Shown here piece after piece: positions 1 through 6,645 of a stretch of DNA of 24,486 nt (its first letter is position 1; every line of letters starts with the position of its first letter). Origin of the DNA: Gammaproteobacteria bacterium UBA6724 (GTDB lineage: Bacteria > Pseudomonadota > Gammaproteobacteria > Pseudomonadales > Azotimanducaceae); NCBI GenBank assembly GCA_002454165.1, contig DKIG01000029.1, forward strand, positions 1 to 24,486, written 5' to 3'. Made by a program: the position numbers and the translations under genes. The notes beneath the pieces are model-generated. The model saw only the letters and a list, made by a program, of their open reading frames with translations, was not told where the DNA came from and ran no database searches.

Positions 1-44
1 AAACAGGAGCGATAAATTACCGAGGAGTTGTTGCATGGCTACAG

Positions 45-976
45 GTGGTGATTAGGGTGATGGTCACGACAGCGATCGCAGCGATGGTGACTGTGATTGC
101 CACGACGGCGGTCGCAACGACGGTGACTGTGATTGCCACGGCGGCGGTCGCGGCGACAGTGACCGTGATTGCCACGACGGCGGTCGCAGCGATGGTGACC
201 GTGCTTGCCACGACGGCGGTCGCGGTGACTGTGATTGCCACGACAGCGGTCGCAGCATCATGACGACGGTCGCACCTCCCCCGACGTCATTCCGTGCTTG
301 ACACGGAAGCCAGTATGCTATGCGCGGCATTATGACGACGGTCACGGTCACACCTCCCCCGCCGTCATTCCGTGCTTGACACGACAGCGGTCGCGGTGAC
401 CGTGATTGCCACGACGGCGATCGCAACGACGGTGACTGTGATTGCCACGACAGCGATCGCAGCGATGGTGACGGTGATTGCCACGGCGGCGATCGCGACG
501 ACGGCGACCGTGATTGCCACAACAGCGATCGCGGCGACAGTGACCGTGCTTGACACGACAGCGGTCGCAGCATCATGACGACGGTCGCGCCTCCCCCGAC
601 GTCATTCCGTGCTTGACACGGCGGCGGTCGCGGTGACCGTGATGACAACGACGGCGGTCGCAGCGATGGTGATTGCCACGGCGGCGGCGACCGTGATGAC
701 AACGACGGTGGTCGTGGCATTATGACGACGGTCACGGTCGCGCCTCCCCCGACGTCATTCCGTGCTTGACACGGAATCCAGTATGACATGCGTGGCATCA
801 CGACGGCGGTCGCAACGACGGTGGCCGTGATTGCCACGGCGGCGGTCGCAGCGACGGTGACTGTGATTGCCACGGCGGCGGTTGCGGTGACTGTGATTGC
901 CACAACAGCGGTCGCAGCGATGGTGACCGTGCGTGACACGGAAGCCAGTATGATATGCGTGGCATCATGACGACGG
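45..976. repeat. Degenerate ~36 bp tandem repeat array
   Basis: About fourteen copies of a GC-rich unit of roughly 36 bp are seen, with some 30 bp variants. Each unit holds a core GTGATTGCCACG followed by ACGGCGGTCGC and a spacer such as GCGATGGTGACC. Because 36 is divisible by three, long low-complexity frames open on both strands (Val-Thr-Val-Ile-Ala-Thr-type repeats). None has a ribosome binding site or a recognisable fold, so I do not call a gene. Each unit contains the mini-dyad CGTG-attgc-CACG. This resembles the CGTG-cttga-CACG core of the palindromic element interspersed in the array, and hybrid units occur (near 545-565). The array reaches the stop codon of the binding-protein gene at 977. 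Bases 1-44 are unique-looking flank with no gene seen. Confidence 0.85.
742..799. repeat. REP-like palindromic element, best copy
   Basis: This is a ~60 bp element with a perfect inverted repeat at 757-777: arms ATTCCGTG and CACGGAAT around a 5 bp loop cttga. It is preceded by CCTCCCCCGACGTC and followed by CCAGTATG and ATGCGTGGCATCA. A nearly identical copy lies at 275-333, with one arm base changed. Partial copies sit at about 352-380 and 591-620 (left part only) and 931-968 (right part only). The design (short hyphenated palindrome, GTCAT lead-in, CCAG tail) resembles the dispersed REP-type palindromes of proteobacteria. I cannot name the family. Partial copies merge directly into the tandem units. 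Confidence 0.7.
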
Positions 977-2221
977 TCACCGTCGTGGCCAATTCAACTT
1001 GTGGGAAGCAAAGTCCGATGGCGCCACCACATTATAAACGCCGTCCTGAATCTGACGCAGCACCATCGGCTTGGCGATGTTCATGCCTTCAGCAGAAAAC
1101 CTGATGCGCCCATAAAAGGTCATCATATCGGTTTCGGAAATTGCATTTCTGAGTGCCTGCTTGTCCAGGGTACCAGCCCGTTCAAACGCATCCTTATACA
1201 CATAGACCGCTGCCGAAGCCTGAGCGGCTTGATAGGGCACCGTCTTCTCTGCGTATTCCGGGTAAACGAATTTGAACTCCTTGTCATAATTGGAAGCACT
1301 ACCAAACAGCGGGTCCTCATAGGTCAAGGACTCTGCCCATTGTGTCGCGCACAAAATGCCGTTCGCCGACACGCCAAAGTTACCAATCACATCAGCCGCT
1401 TCACAATGCGTCATGGCAATAATGGGCACTTTTATGTGCTGTTCATCAATTTGTCGCACCGCAGTTGCCGCACCCTTAGAGTGGCCGCTGACGATTAACA
1501 CATCCGGTCTGAGCAGTTTAACCTTGGTCAAAATAGCGCTCATGTCGGACAGGTCCCGCGGTAACCGTTCGTTGATAACGGTTTGCATGCCGAACTTTTT
1601 AATGTCTTCCAGCACCCCGGCGCGAATATCAAGCGAGAAGGGATCGTTCTCCACCGCCACCGCCACCTTCACCGAAGACAGGTCTCTGCCTGTTTCCTGC
1701 GCTTTTTCCGCCGCCAAAGTAATGACCGAAGCAAGATATTGTTCTGAGGTTGAGAGGACCGCGAACAAATACTTATATCCCTTGTTAAACAGCGAACGCG
1801 ACGCGCCTTCAGCCTCAATCATAGGAATTTGGTATTTTTCCGTAACTGGTGCTATGGCTTTAGTCATGCCCGACGAATAGGGTCCGAGCATATATTGAAC
1901 CCGGTCCTGATTGATGAGTCGCTCGGTCAGGGTTGCCGCCCGATCACCTTTGGATTCATCATCATAATAAACGACTTTGAAGTTGTAGCATTTATCGCCG
2001 ACTCTGACGCCACCTGCCTGGTTGATCTTTTGAATCGCAAATTCGTAACCATTTTGAGCATGTACGCCGTTGGTGGCATATTTTCCAGTCAAAGAAATTG
2101 CCGAGCCCAACACCAGGTCTTCACATTTCTGCGCCGTGCTAGTCTTTGAGAAGAGCAGCGCGAAGAGCATGATGCTCGCGGCGAACCCTACCATGACACA
2201 AATATAAATTAGTTTTTGCAT
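977..2221 (-). CDS. Periplasmic branched-chain amino acid-type substrate-binding protein
   Basis: This is a 414-residue periplasmic binding protein of the LivJ-like, Peripla_BP_6 type. Such proteins capture amino acids or related small ligands for ABC import. A signal peptide is seen at residues 1-30 (hydrophobic stretch ending SKTSTAQ). It is followed by the lobe I opening LVLGSAISLTGKYATNG, typical of the family, and later by GPYSSGMTKAIAPV. I chose the ATG at 2221 because the signal peptide starts there and AAGGA lies 9 bp upstream. A longer in-frame start at 2296 would overlap the preceding gene and hide the signal peptide. No permease or ATPase gene is nearby, so its transporter is elsewhere or it acts as a sensor. 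The final residues PRR and the TGA stop lie inside repeat-array sequence, so the C-terminus was shaped by the repeat. The ligand is not predictable. Confidence 0.85.
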   Translation of the reverse strand: MQKLIYICVMVGFAASIMLFALLFSKTSTAQKCEDLVLGSAISLTGKYATNGVHAQNGYEFAIQKINQAGGVRVGDKCYNFKVVYYDDESKGDRAATLTERLINQDRVQYMLGPYSSGMTKAIAPVTEKYQIPMIEAEGASRSLFNKGYKYLFAVLSTSEQYLASVITLAAEKAQETGRDLSSVKVAVAVENDPFSLDIRAGVLEDIKKFGMQTVINERLPRDLSDMSAILTKVKLLRPDVLIVSGHSKGAATAVRQIDEQHIKVPIIAMTHCEAADVIGNFGVSANGILCATQWAESLTYEDPLFGSASNYDKEFKFVYPEYAEKTVPYQAAQASAAVYVYKDAFERAGTLDKQALRNAISETDMMTFYGRIRFSAEGMNIAKPMVLRQIQDGVYNVVAPSDFASHKLNWPRR

Positions 2222-2270
2222 AAGATAGTTTCCTTGAATAGTAGGTTGGAAACCGATGCAAACTATTCTA

Positions 2271-3407
2271 TTACATTGGCGTAGCAGTTCTGTCACAACT
2301 ACCTCTAAGCGACGCTATCCAATGGGACACCAGTGCCACGCCTTCCTGGTGTACCGTAGCGCGACCAAATTCCGGCATCATGGCACCGAGGTCCAGACTT
2401 TTCATACGATAAACAAGTATTGATTCGTCTGGATGTCCGGGCCGGATGGAATAGCGGTGCCCACCAGTACCCTGACCCGCCGCTATCGGCAGTTTGCAAA
2501 TTCCGAGGTGAACTGAATTTTCAGTGGCGAGATCCAGATACAGGCCGGATGTATCCGCCGGACCCGTTTTGCTATGGCAGTGGGCACAATTAATATGCAG
2601 ATACGACCTTGCCCGGCGAGTAAAACTCAGCCCCTTATTGCGCCAATCAAACATCGCCTCTCTGGCTGGCGGCGATGTCATCTTCAAGAGCCCAGACGCC
2701 TGCCAGTGATCCAGTTGATTAGTTGAGACACCGCGATAGGTGAACTCCAGATCAAGATTCTGAGTGGTTGGACCAATGAGTTTAATTGCCCGGGTAGCGT
2801 ACTCAGTCGCATGACAACCAGCGCACTGATTCCGGTCAGGCACGATATAGTTAAAAGTCAGGTCGGCGGTCACACGAGGATTCTGCAAGGTGACTGGCAG
2901 GATTGCCCCCGTCACTTCCAGATGGGCTTCGGTCTGAGTTTCGTTCCAGAGATATGGCAGGGCATACCAGCCGCCAGATCGTTTCACCAGTAACCGGGTT
3001 TCAAGCAAATGACTCTCGCTGAGATCAAGCCCGCCGCCAGGACCTAGGGCGGGTCGGAACCAGGTGCCCAGATCCGTGGTTTTTATAAACCGTCCTCCCT
3101 GGATGGGGTAGAAAAAGGTCTTTGAAAAAATGGTGCCCTGGGGGAAGTGAATAGAACCATCCTCGTTAGCGATGGCGGACTTGCCGGCCGGCATCCAGAC
3201 GGTTCGTAACTTGTGCGTGTAATCAGAGAAGAGCGGCGAGTTCAGGCTATAGGGCGTAACCTCAAGATCCAGTTGCAGTTCGCCCTGCTTAATCTGCATC
3301 AGCCCCCACTCGGACAAGGCATCAGGATTCCGCGTCTCATGGAAGATCACACCTGGCTGCTCACACCCCGCAAGAAAAATCAGCAGGATGATAAAAATAC
3401 CTCTCAT
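2271..3407 (-). CDS. SO2930-family diheme c-type cytochrome lipoprotein
   Basis: This 378-residue protein has a lipoprotein signal peptide (lipobox LAGC, Cys15), so it is probably anchored to a membrane facing the periplasm or the outside. Two heme c sites are visible, CAGCH at 195-199 and CAHCH at 274-278, with a late MMPEFGR that could supply a Met ligand. Length, N-terminal lipobox, spacing of the two CXXCH sites and the neighbouring beta-helix gene all fit the SO2930/HNE_0200 family (TIGR03806). That family is recurrently encoded beside a TIGR03805 beta-helix lipoprotein, as here. The ATG lies 1 bp after the TGA of the upstream beta-helix gene (TGAGATG), implying translational coupling. 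The redox partner and substrate are unknown. The family assignment is from recalled family features, not a search. Confidence 0.85.
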   Translation of the reverse strand: MRGIFIILLIFLAGCEQPGVIFHETRNPDALSEWGLMQIKQGELQLDLEVTPYSLNSPLFSDYTHKLRTVWMPAGKSAIANEDGSIHFPQGTIFSKTFFYPIQGGRFIKTTDLGTWFRPALGPGGGLDLSESHLLETRLLVKRSGGWYALPYLWNETQTEAHLEVTGAILPVTLQNPRVTADLTFNYIVPDRNQCAGCHATEYATRAIKLIGPTTQNLDLEFTYRGVSTNQLDHWQASGLLKMTSPPAREAMFDWRNKGLSFTRRARSYLHINCAHCHSKTGPADTSGLYLDLATENSVHLGICKLPIAAGQGTGGHRYSIRPGHPDESILVYRMKSLDLGAMMPEFGRATVHQEGVALVSHWIASLRGSCDRTATPM

Positions 3408-3408
3408 C

Positions 3409-4671
3409 TCAGATGGATGCAGTGGCTAGTTCAACGGCGGGTAGCGGCGCGTGCCGACACTGATGCTGGTCCGTCTCCAATCTCGGGTTGGCGAAACCAT
3501 TGGGCGCATCAATATTAAAAACACTCGTCGCTACTTCGTTGTACACACATATCTGCAACTCTGGCGGGAGCATATTGTCCACCGCTTTTTCGGGGTTGAT
3601 AAAACCGTCCCAGATGATATTGGGGAAGCTCTTCTCATCGCCGAATACTGCCTGCTTGAGAGCGGCAAGATATTCCGTATCAGGACGGTCACCACCGCCT
3701 TCATATCGGTTGTCGTGAATGGAAATAGTTTCTGGAAAGGGATCAAAATTTGAAACAGATTCCCGGTCACTGTAATTGGTTGAATAGAGACTGGAAATGA
3801 GGATATGTGCAGTTTTGTTGTGCTTCATATCGTTATCAAATATCTCAACCAGGTCGTTAGAATTGATGACAACTCCCGAGCCCGCCGGCACCCCGGCAAC
3901 CGCAGTACCCGGCTTGCCAAAATTGGCGGTGTTGTTAGCCACTACCTGATTGCGGAAGACCCTGCTTCTCATGCCTTCCAGTGCCAGATCAGGCATGTTG
4001 AACACAAGAATTCCGCCGGTGTTGTTAGTCGCAAGATTGTTATAGACATCCGCGCCAACCGTATTTTCTATTTCAATACCGGCAACATTAAACTCGACGC
4101 GATTGTTCCGCACGATAACATTTCTGGATTGCCCAACATAGATACCAGCATCGGAAGCACCAATCGCTACCGACTCCTCAATCAATGTGTTCTCGGTCTG
4201 CACGGGATAAATACCGTAGGCGCCATTGTTGGTATCGGGACCATTGGTCCATTCTGTCCGAATCCTACGCACGATAATATTTTTCCCTTCGTTGATTTTC
4301 AGTGCATCGCCTTTGGTATCTTCAATGGCAAGGTCTTCAATCGTAAAATCGTTGGCTGTAACCAGCATACCCTCCGCACCGCTCAGCTGATTTGCGAAAC
4401 TGAGAATGGTTTTATCCATGCCAGCGCCTTGGATCGTCACGCCGTCAACCCTGAGCGACAGTGACCTCTGGAACTCAAATCTCCCTTCGGGAATCTTTAT
4501 CACATCCCCCGGTTTCGCATTCAGCAACTGAATTTGTAATTGCTTGCCCATATCGCTTTCAGACGATTCTTGCCCGGAACAGGCAACCAGAAGCAAAGTG
4601 GCGATTGTAAGGCAGGCTTGCGTAAAAAAGCCCGGCGAAGAAATCTGGTAGAAAGGCTTGGTATCTATCAT
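3409..4671 (-). CDS. Parallel beta-helix repeat lipoprotein (TIGR03805-like)
   Basis: This 420-residue protein has an N-terminal hydrophobic segment ending in the lipobox LVAC (Cys31), so a lipoprotein is likely. From about residue 65 to 300 it shows repeating short beta-strand rungs rich in Asn, Gly, Ile and Val, for example GVTIQGAGMDKTILSF, NVIVRNNRVEFNVAGIEIEN and ADVYNNLATNNTGGILVFN. This is the right-handed parallel beta-helix pattern of pectate-lyase-like folds. Paired with the diheme cytochrome directly downstream, it matches the TIGR03805/TIGR03806 two-gene unit. The beta-helix may bind a polysaccharide or extracellular ligand while the cytochrome does redox chemistry; that is inference. 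The start is the first ATG with a complete lipoprotein signal. The ribosome binding site is weak (AGGTG). Confidence 0.82.
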   Translation of the reverse strand: MIDTKPFYQISSPGFFTQACLTIATLLLVACSGQESSESDMGKQLQIQLLNAKPGDVIKIPEGRFEFQRSLSLRVDGVTIQGAGMDKTILSFANQLSGAEGMLVTANDFTIEDLAIEDTKGDALKINEGKNIIVRRIRTEWTNGPDTNNGAYGIYPVQTENTLIEESVAIGASDAGIYVGQSRNVIVRNNRVEFNVAGIEIENTVGADVYNNLATNNTGGILVFNMPDLALEGMRSRVFRNQVVANNTANFGKPGTAVAGVPAGSGVVINSNDLVEIFDNDMKHNKTAHILISSLYSTNYSDRESVSNFDPFPETISIHDNRYEGGGDRPDTEYLAALKQAVFGDEKSFPNIIWDGFINPEKAVDNMLPPELQICVYNEVATSVFNIDAPNGFANPRLETDQHQCRHAPLPAVELATASI

Positions 4672-4913
4672 GGCGTGGCACCTGCTATTAAGTTGTGAAG
4701 GTTCAGTGTACCGAAGACTTCAGGCAGAGACTATAGATACACTATTCATCGTTCATCATCCAGCATTCATTATCTACAGGGGCATGCTGTTCTGCTCCCA
4801 CCCCCGTCTAAGCAAGGGGCAATCCTTTCGCGAGAGCTCTAATCTGGGTGCCGTTATTCTTCCACAGAGTTTTTGGTGTATATTGCGCACCGCGCCCCAA
4901 AAGGCGTTAATCC

Positions 4914-4986
4914 CCCCGGGGTCTATCCGGTCATTTAATACCCTCGTTGGGGCTAGATGATTTCGGATACACGCCGGGGTTTTTTT
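4914..4986 (+). terminator. Intrinsic-terminator-like hairpin, possibly the end of a small RNA
   Basis: The outer stem pairs CCCCGG (4914-4919) and TATCCG (4924-4929) with CGGATA (4964-4969) and CCGGGG (4974-4979). The two halves are separated by a 4 x 4 internal mismatch. An inner CCC/GGG hairpin (about 4941-4951) is nested inside, and seven T residues follow at 4980-4986. A smaller CGCC-ccaaaa-GGCG hairpin lies just upstream near 4892-4905. The polarity is plus, yet no plus-strand gene lies upstream; all neighbours read minus. So either it ends an unannotated plus-strand RNA or it is a structured element of another kind. Confidence 0.5.
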
Positions 4987-5101
4987 GCGCTGGATTTGTG
5001 GTTTTGGGGGGATGCGGAAGCAACCCGGCGCGCCATCTGCTCTTTTGACGAATCACCATTTGCCTGTCAGCGACAAAATAACACTTATTTAGGCTAAAGA
5101 C

Positions 5102-5124
5102 TAAATTTAGTGTTTCGTCTAATT
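5102..5124. promoter_or_regulatory. AT-rich dyad motif, copy 1
   Basis: A 23 bp stretch beginning TAAATTTAGTGTT and ending CTAATT matches 13110-13132 at 21 of 23 positions. Here it overlaps further half-sites, the palindromes TTTAGGCTAAA (5089-5099) and CTAAATTTAG (5101-5110), giving a cluster of TTTAG/CTAAA half-sites that looks like an operator. It lies outside the island, downstream of hicA, with no obvious gene to regulate. Confidence 0.4.
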
Positions 5125-5235
5125 TTCTATAACTTTTTTGTATTCCATCTTGACAAGAGAAAATCGTCAATCATCGCCATTGGGTGCGACAAACGCCACC
5201 AATGCGGCATTTTTATTCATTTCAGAAACAACACC

Positions 5236-5457
5236 TCATTTTTCAAATTTGCCGGCCGGCAATTCTGATTGACGGATGATCTCTTTCAAGGTGCCGATGC
5301 GAATTTCTTTATGGTTGGGGACGGGTAGGCTGATCTTGTAGTTTGGTAGGGCTTTTTGCATGATGATATGGCTACCGCGACTTCGCACCCGAACAAAGCC
5401 ATTTTCAGCCAGAATAGAGCAGACCTGTTGTCCAGAAAGGATGCGTGTCTTAGCCAA
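5236..5457 (-). CDS. hicA: HicA-family mRNA interferase toxin
   Basis: This 73-residue protein has the HicA layout. An N-terminal helix (SGQQVCSILAENGF) is followed by the RSRGSHIIM strand with the expected catalytic histidine (His30), then a PVPNHKEIRIGTLKEIIRQ tail, typical of the dsRBD-like toxin fold. HicA toxins cleave mRNA in the cytoplasm and are neutralised by HicB. The only possible start is TTG at 5457, because an in-frame TGA lies two codons upstream. The TTG overlaps the end of hicB by 8 bp (TTGGCTAA). The overlap and the weak TTG start suggest that toxin translation depends on antitoxin translation. The order antitoxin-then-toxin is the reverse of classical hicAB but is common. 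Confidence 0.88.
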   Translation of the reverse strand: MAKTRILSGQQVCSILAENGFVRVRSRGSHIIMQKALPNYKISLPVPNHKEIRIGTLKEIIRQSELPAGKFEK

Positions 5458-5665
5458 CTTTCACTTCAAGTTGGGTGATGATGGAATTAGTGTGGAGTCG
5501 CCGTTGTATTTCCTCTTCTTCGGCTACTTCAAAAAACAATTCCAGCGCTTCTTGCAGATTTTCCCGTGCCTCTTCCACGCTACTTCCTTGGCTTGCGATA
5601 CCAAGTTCGGGGCATTTTGACACATAGCCGTCGTTCTCTCGGTCGATAATTGCTGTGAGTTTCAT
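5450..5665 (-). CDS. hicB: HicB-family antitoxin
   Basis: This 71-residue protein starts MKLTAIIDRENDGYVSKCPE, followed by GIASQGSSVEEARENLQEAL. This is the UPF0150/HicB partial RNase H fold seen in antitoxins that bind HicA. No extra helix-turn-helix or ribbon-helix-helix domain is visible after it, so DNA binding for autoregulation is not evident. The start at 5665 is supported by AGGGAG about 7 bp upstream. A longer frame from 5707 adds only an unlikely leader. It is translationally coupled to hicA through an 8 bp overlap. The pair lies about 180 bp outside the left direct repeat of the island. Confidence 0.87.
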   Translation of the reverse strand: MKLTAIIDRENDGYVSKCPELGIASQGSSVEEARENLQEALELFFEVAEEEEIQRRLHTNSIITQLEVKVG

Positions 5666-5786
5666 TGTGTTCTCCCTCGTAAATACAACTGATGAATAGT
5701 CTAACATCTCTTGCGTTATTCCATTCCTCCGTGATAAATGTGAGGTCGGAATGGTTAGCCATATTTTATCCAGGAGATGAAACAGT

Positions 5787-5850
5787 GTGAGTATATGCTA
5801 TCAACATGCGTTGGTGGATATAGTTATCCATGATAGACACAAATACTCAC
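5787..5850. repeat. Inverted repeat at the left island boundary
   Basis: GTGAGTAT (5787-5794) is matched in reverse by ATACTCAC (5843-5850), and the similarity of the arms continues imperfectly inward (TATCAACATG against CATGATAGA). A perfect palindrome TGGATA-tagt-TATCCA sits between them at 5815-5830. The right arm overlaps the first bases of the 62 bp direct repeat. No equivalent left arm is seen next to the right copy. It could be a recombinase-binding dyad, a transcription terminator for the original gene, or coincidence. Confidence 0.45.
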
Positions 5851-5903
5851 CCGATATTAGAAAGTCGTAGCAGGTGTTTAAGGTCGTTTAACATTGGTTT
5901 GCC
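5842..5903. repeat. Left copy of the 62 bp direct repeat (putative attachment site)
   Basis: Identical over 62 bp to 18162-18223. Read on the minus strand it encodes the C-terminal GKPMLNDLKHLLRLSNIG and stop of the oxidase-assembly protein, detached from the rest of that gene. Weak similarity continues about 17 bp beyond the core into 5904-5920 (about 12 of 17 positions), which suggests a diverged homologue of the same gene end. Confidence 0.85.
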
Positions 5904-5909
5904 AGATTT

Positions 5910-6641
5910 TTATAGATTCAAGGCGGGCATTTCATCCCAGGTGCGGCCTCGGTATATTCTGCCGTTGGCTTTTTTGTTGCGCCTCACGCCGTCTTTTCCA
6001 TAAGCTCCCCATTGCTTGAAAAAGAAACTTGCGCCTGATGCGCGGCACTGTCGCTTGATGTCCGCGACCCATTGCGCCTGCATGGGCCGCGCGCCTTTGC
6101 CGCTCTCGCCGCCGACGATGACCCAGTGAATGTTGGCAAGGTTTATTTCTCCGATAGATTCCAGCAATGGCTCTACCGACAGAAAACGAACTTTCGCGTC
6201 AATCTGCCGCAAACCATCAATGCGCGGAACCCCGTGTCTTTTGTTTTCCACCGACACGCCGAGCCAAGTGTTATTCGGTACGCTCCGACAGGAAAAATAC
6301 TTCGCCATCATCTCCGGGCGCTTGGTCAGGATTTGATAGGTATGTCTCGGCGTCTCGCAAATTGTTTGCATAACCTTGTCAATGAAAGTGAAAGGTACAT
6401 GCGAATGAAAAAGATCGCTCATGGAATTCACGAAATACATGGTCGGTGTTTTACGGCGCAACGGGGTTGACAATCGATTCTCGTGGCAAGACACGGCAAA
6501 GCCGTTTTCATAACCCGCCGCGCCCATCGCCTGTAGCCGCCGCGCCATGGTCTCGGCGTAGCAGTGTTTGCAACCCGCCGAAATTTTCGTGCAACCGGTG
6601 ACGGGGTTCCAGGTTTGTTCGGTCCATTCTATAGACGACAT
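5910..6641 (-). CDS. Phage Gp37/Gp68 family (DUF5131) three-Cys protein
   Basis: This 243-residue protein begins with IEWTEQTWNPVTGCTKISAGC and has cysteines at 17, 24 and 27 (C-x6-C-x2-C), reminiscent of a radical-SAM iron-sulfur site. It also has the family's WLGVSVEN, FLSVEPLL, VIVGGESG and late FFFKQWG motifs. These define the Gp37/Gp68 family, found in phages and mobile DNA. The chemistry is not established; a nucleic-acid-modifying role is inference. Its start is 4 bp after the TcmP stop, matching the recurrent pairing of three-Cys proteins with TcmP. The last codon is 6 bp from the left direct repeat, so this is the terminal gene of the island operon. Confidence 0.88.
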   Translation of the reverse strand: MSSIEWTEQTWNPVTGCTKISAGCKHCYAETMARRLQAMGAAGYENGFAVSCHENRLSTPLRRKTPTMYFVNSMSDLFHSHVPFTFIDKVMQTICETPRHTYQILTKRPEMMAKYFSCRSVPNNTWLGVSVENKRHGVPRIDGLRQIDAKVRFLSVEPLLESIGEINLANIHWVIVGGESGKGARPMQAQWVADIKRQCRASGASFFFKQWGAYGKDGVRRNKKANGRIYRGRTWDEMPALNL

Positions 6642-6645
6642 GATG

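Larger units (their letters stand above)
4672..5235. other. 564 bp non-coding region between the beta-helix gene and hicA
   Basis: No convincing gene is seen here. Short open frames lack ribosome binding sites and family features. It contains the presumed promoter zone of the beta-helix/cytochrome pair at its left end. It also contains a plus-strand hairpin with T-run at 4914-4986, an AT-rich overlapping dyad cluster at about 5089-5124 (including TTTAGGCTAAA and CTAAATTTAG), and an imperfect hairpin at 5176-5208 followed by five T residues on the plus strand, just beyond the hicA stop. Confidence 0.6.

Noticed and set aside
64..939. Long minus-strand open frame of 291 codons in the repeat array
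   Set aside because: It is a by-product of 36 bp repeats divisible by three. It is rich in Ser/Pro/Arg repeats, has no ribosome binding site or family features, and similar frames are open on both strands.
45..976. CRISPR array
   Set aside because: Units are contiguous and degenerate with no unique spacers, and no cas genes are nearby.
2222..2296. Longer N-terminus for the binding protein
   Set aside because: It would place 25 residues before a good signal peptide and overlap the cytochrome gene; the ATG at 2221 has a proper AAGGA.
4931..5170. 79-codon minus-strand open frame
   Set aside because: It spans the hairpin/T-run and the dyad motif, has no ribosome binding site and no recognisable protein character.
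5176..5214. Rho-independent terminator of hicA
   Set aside because: The hairpin is imperfect and its T-run is on the plus strand, whereas hicA reads minus; not supported as a hicA terminator.
5842..5903. tRNA-type attachment site
   Set aside because: The repeat encodes the C-terminus of a protein and shows no cloverleaf or T-loop sequence; no tRNA was seen anywhere in the window.
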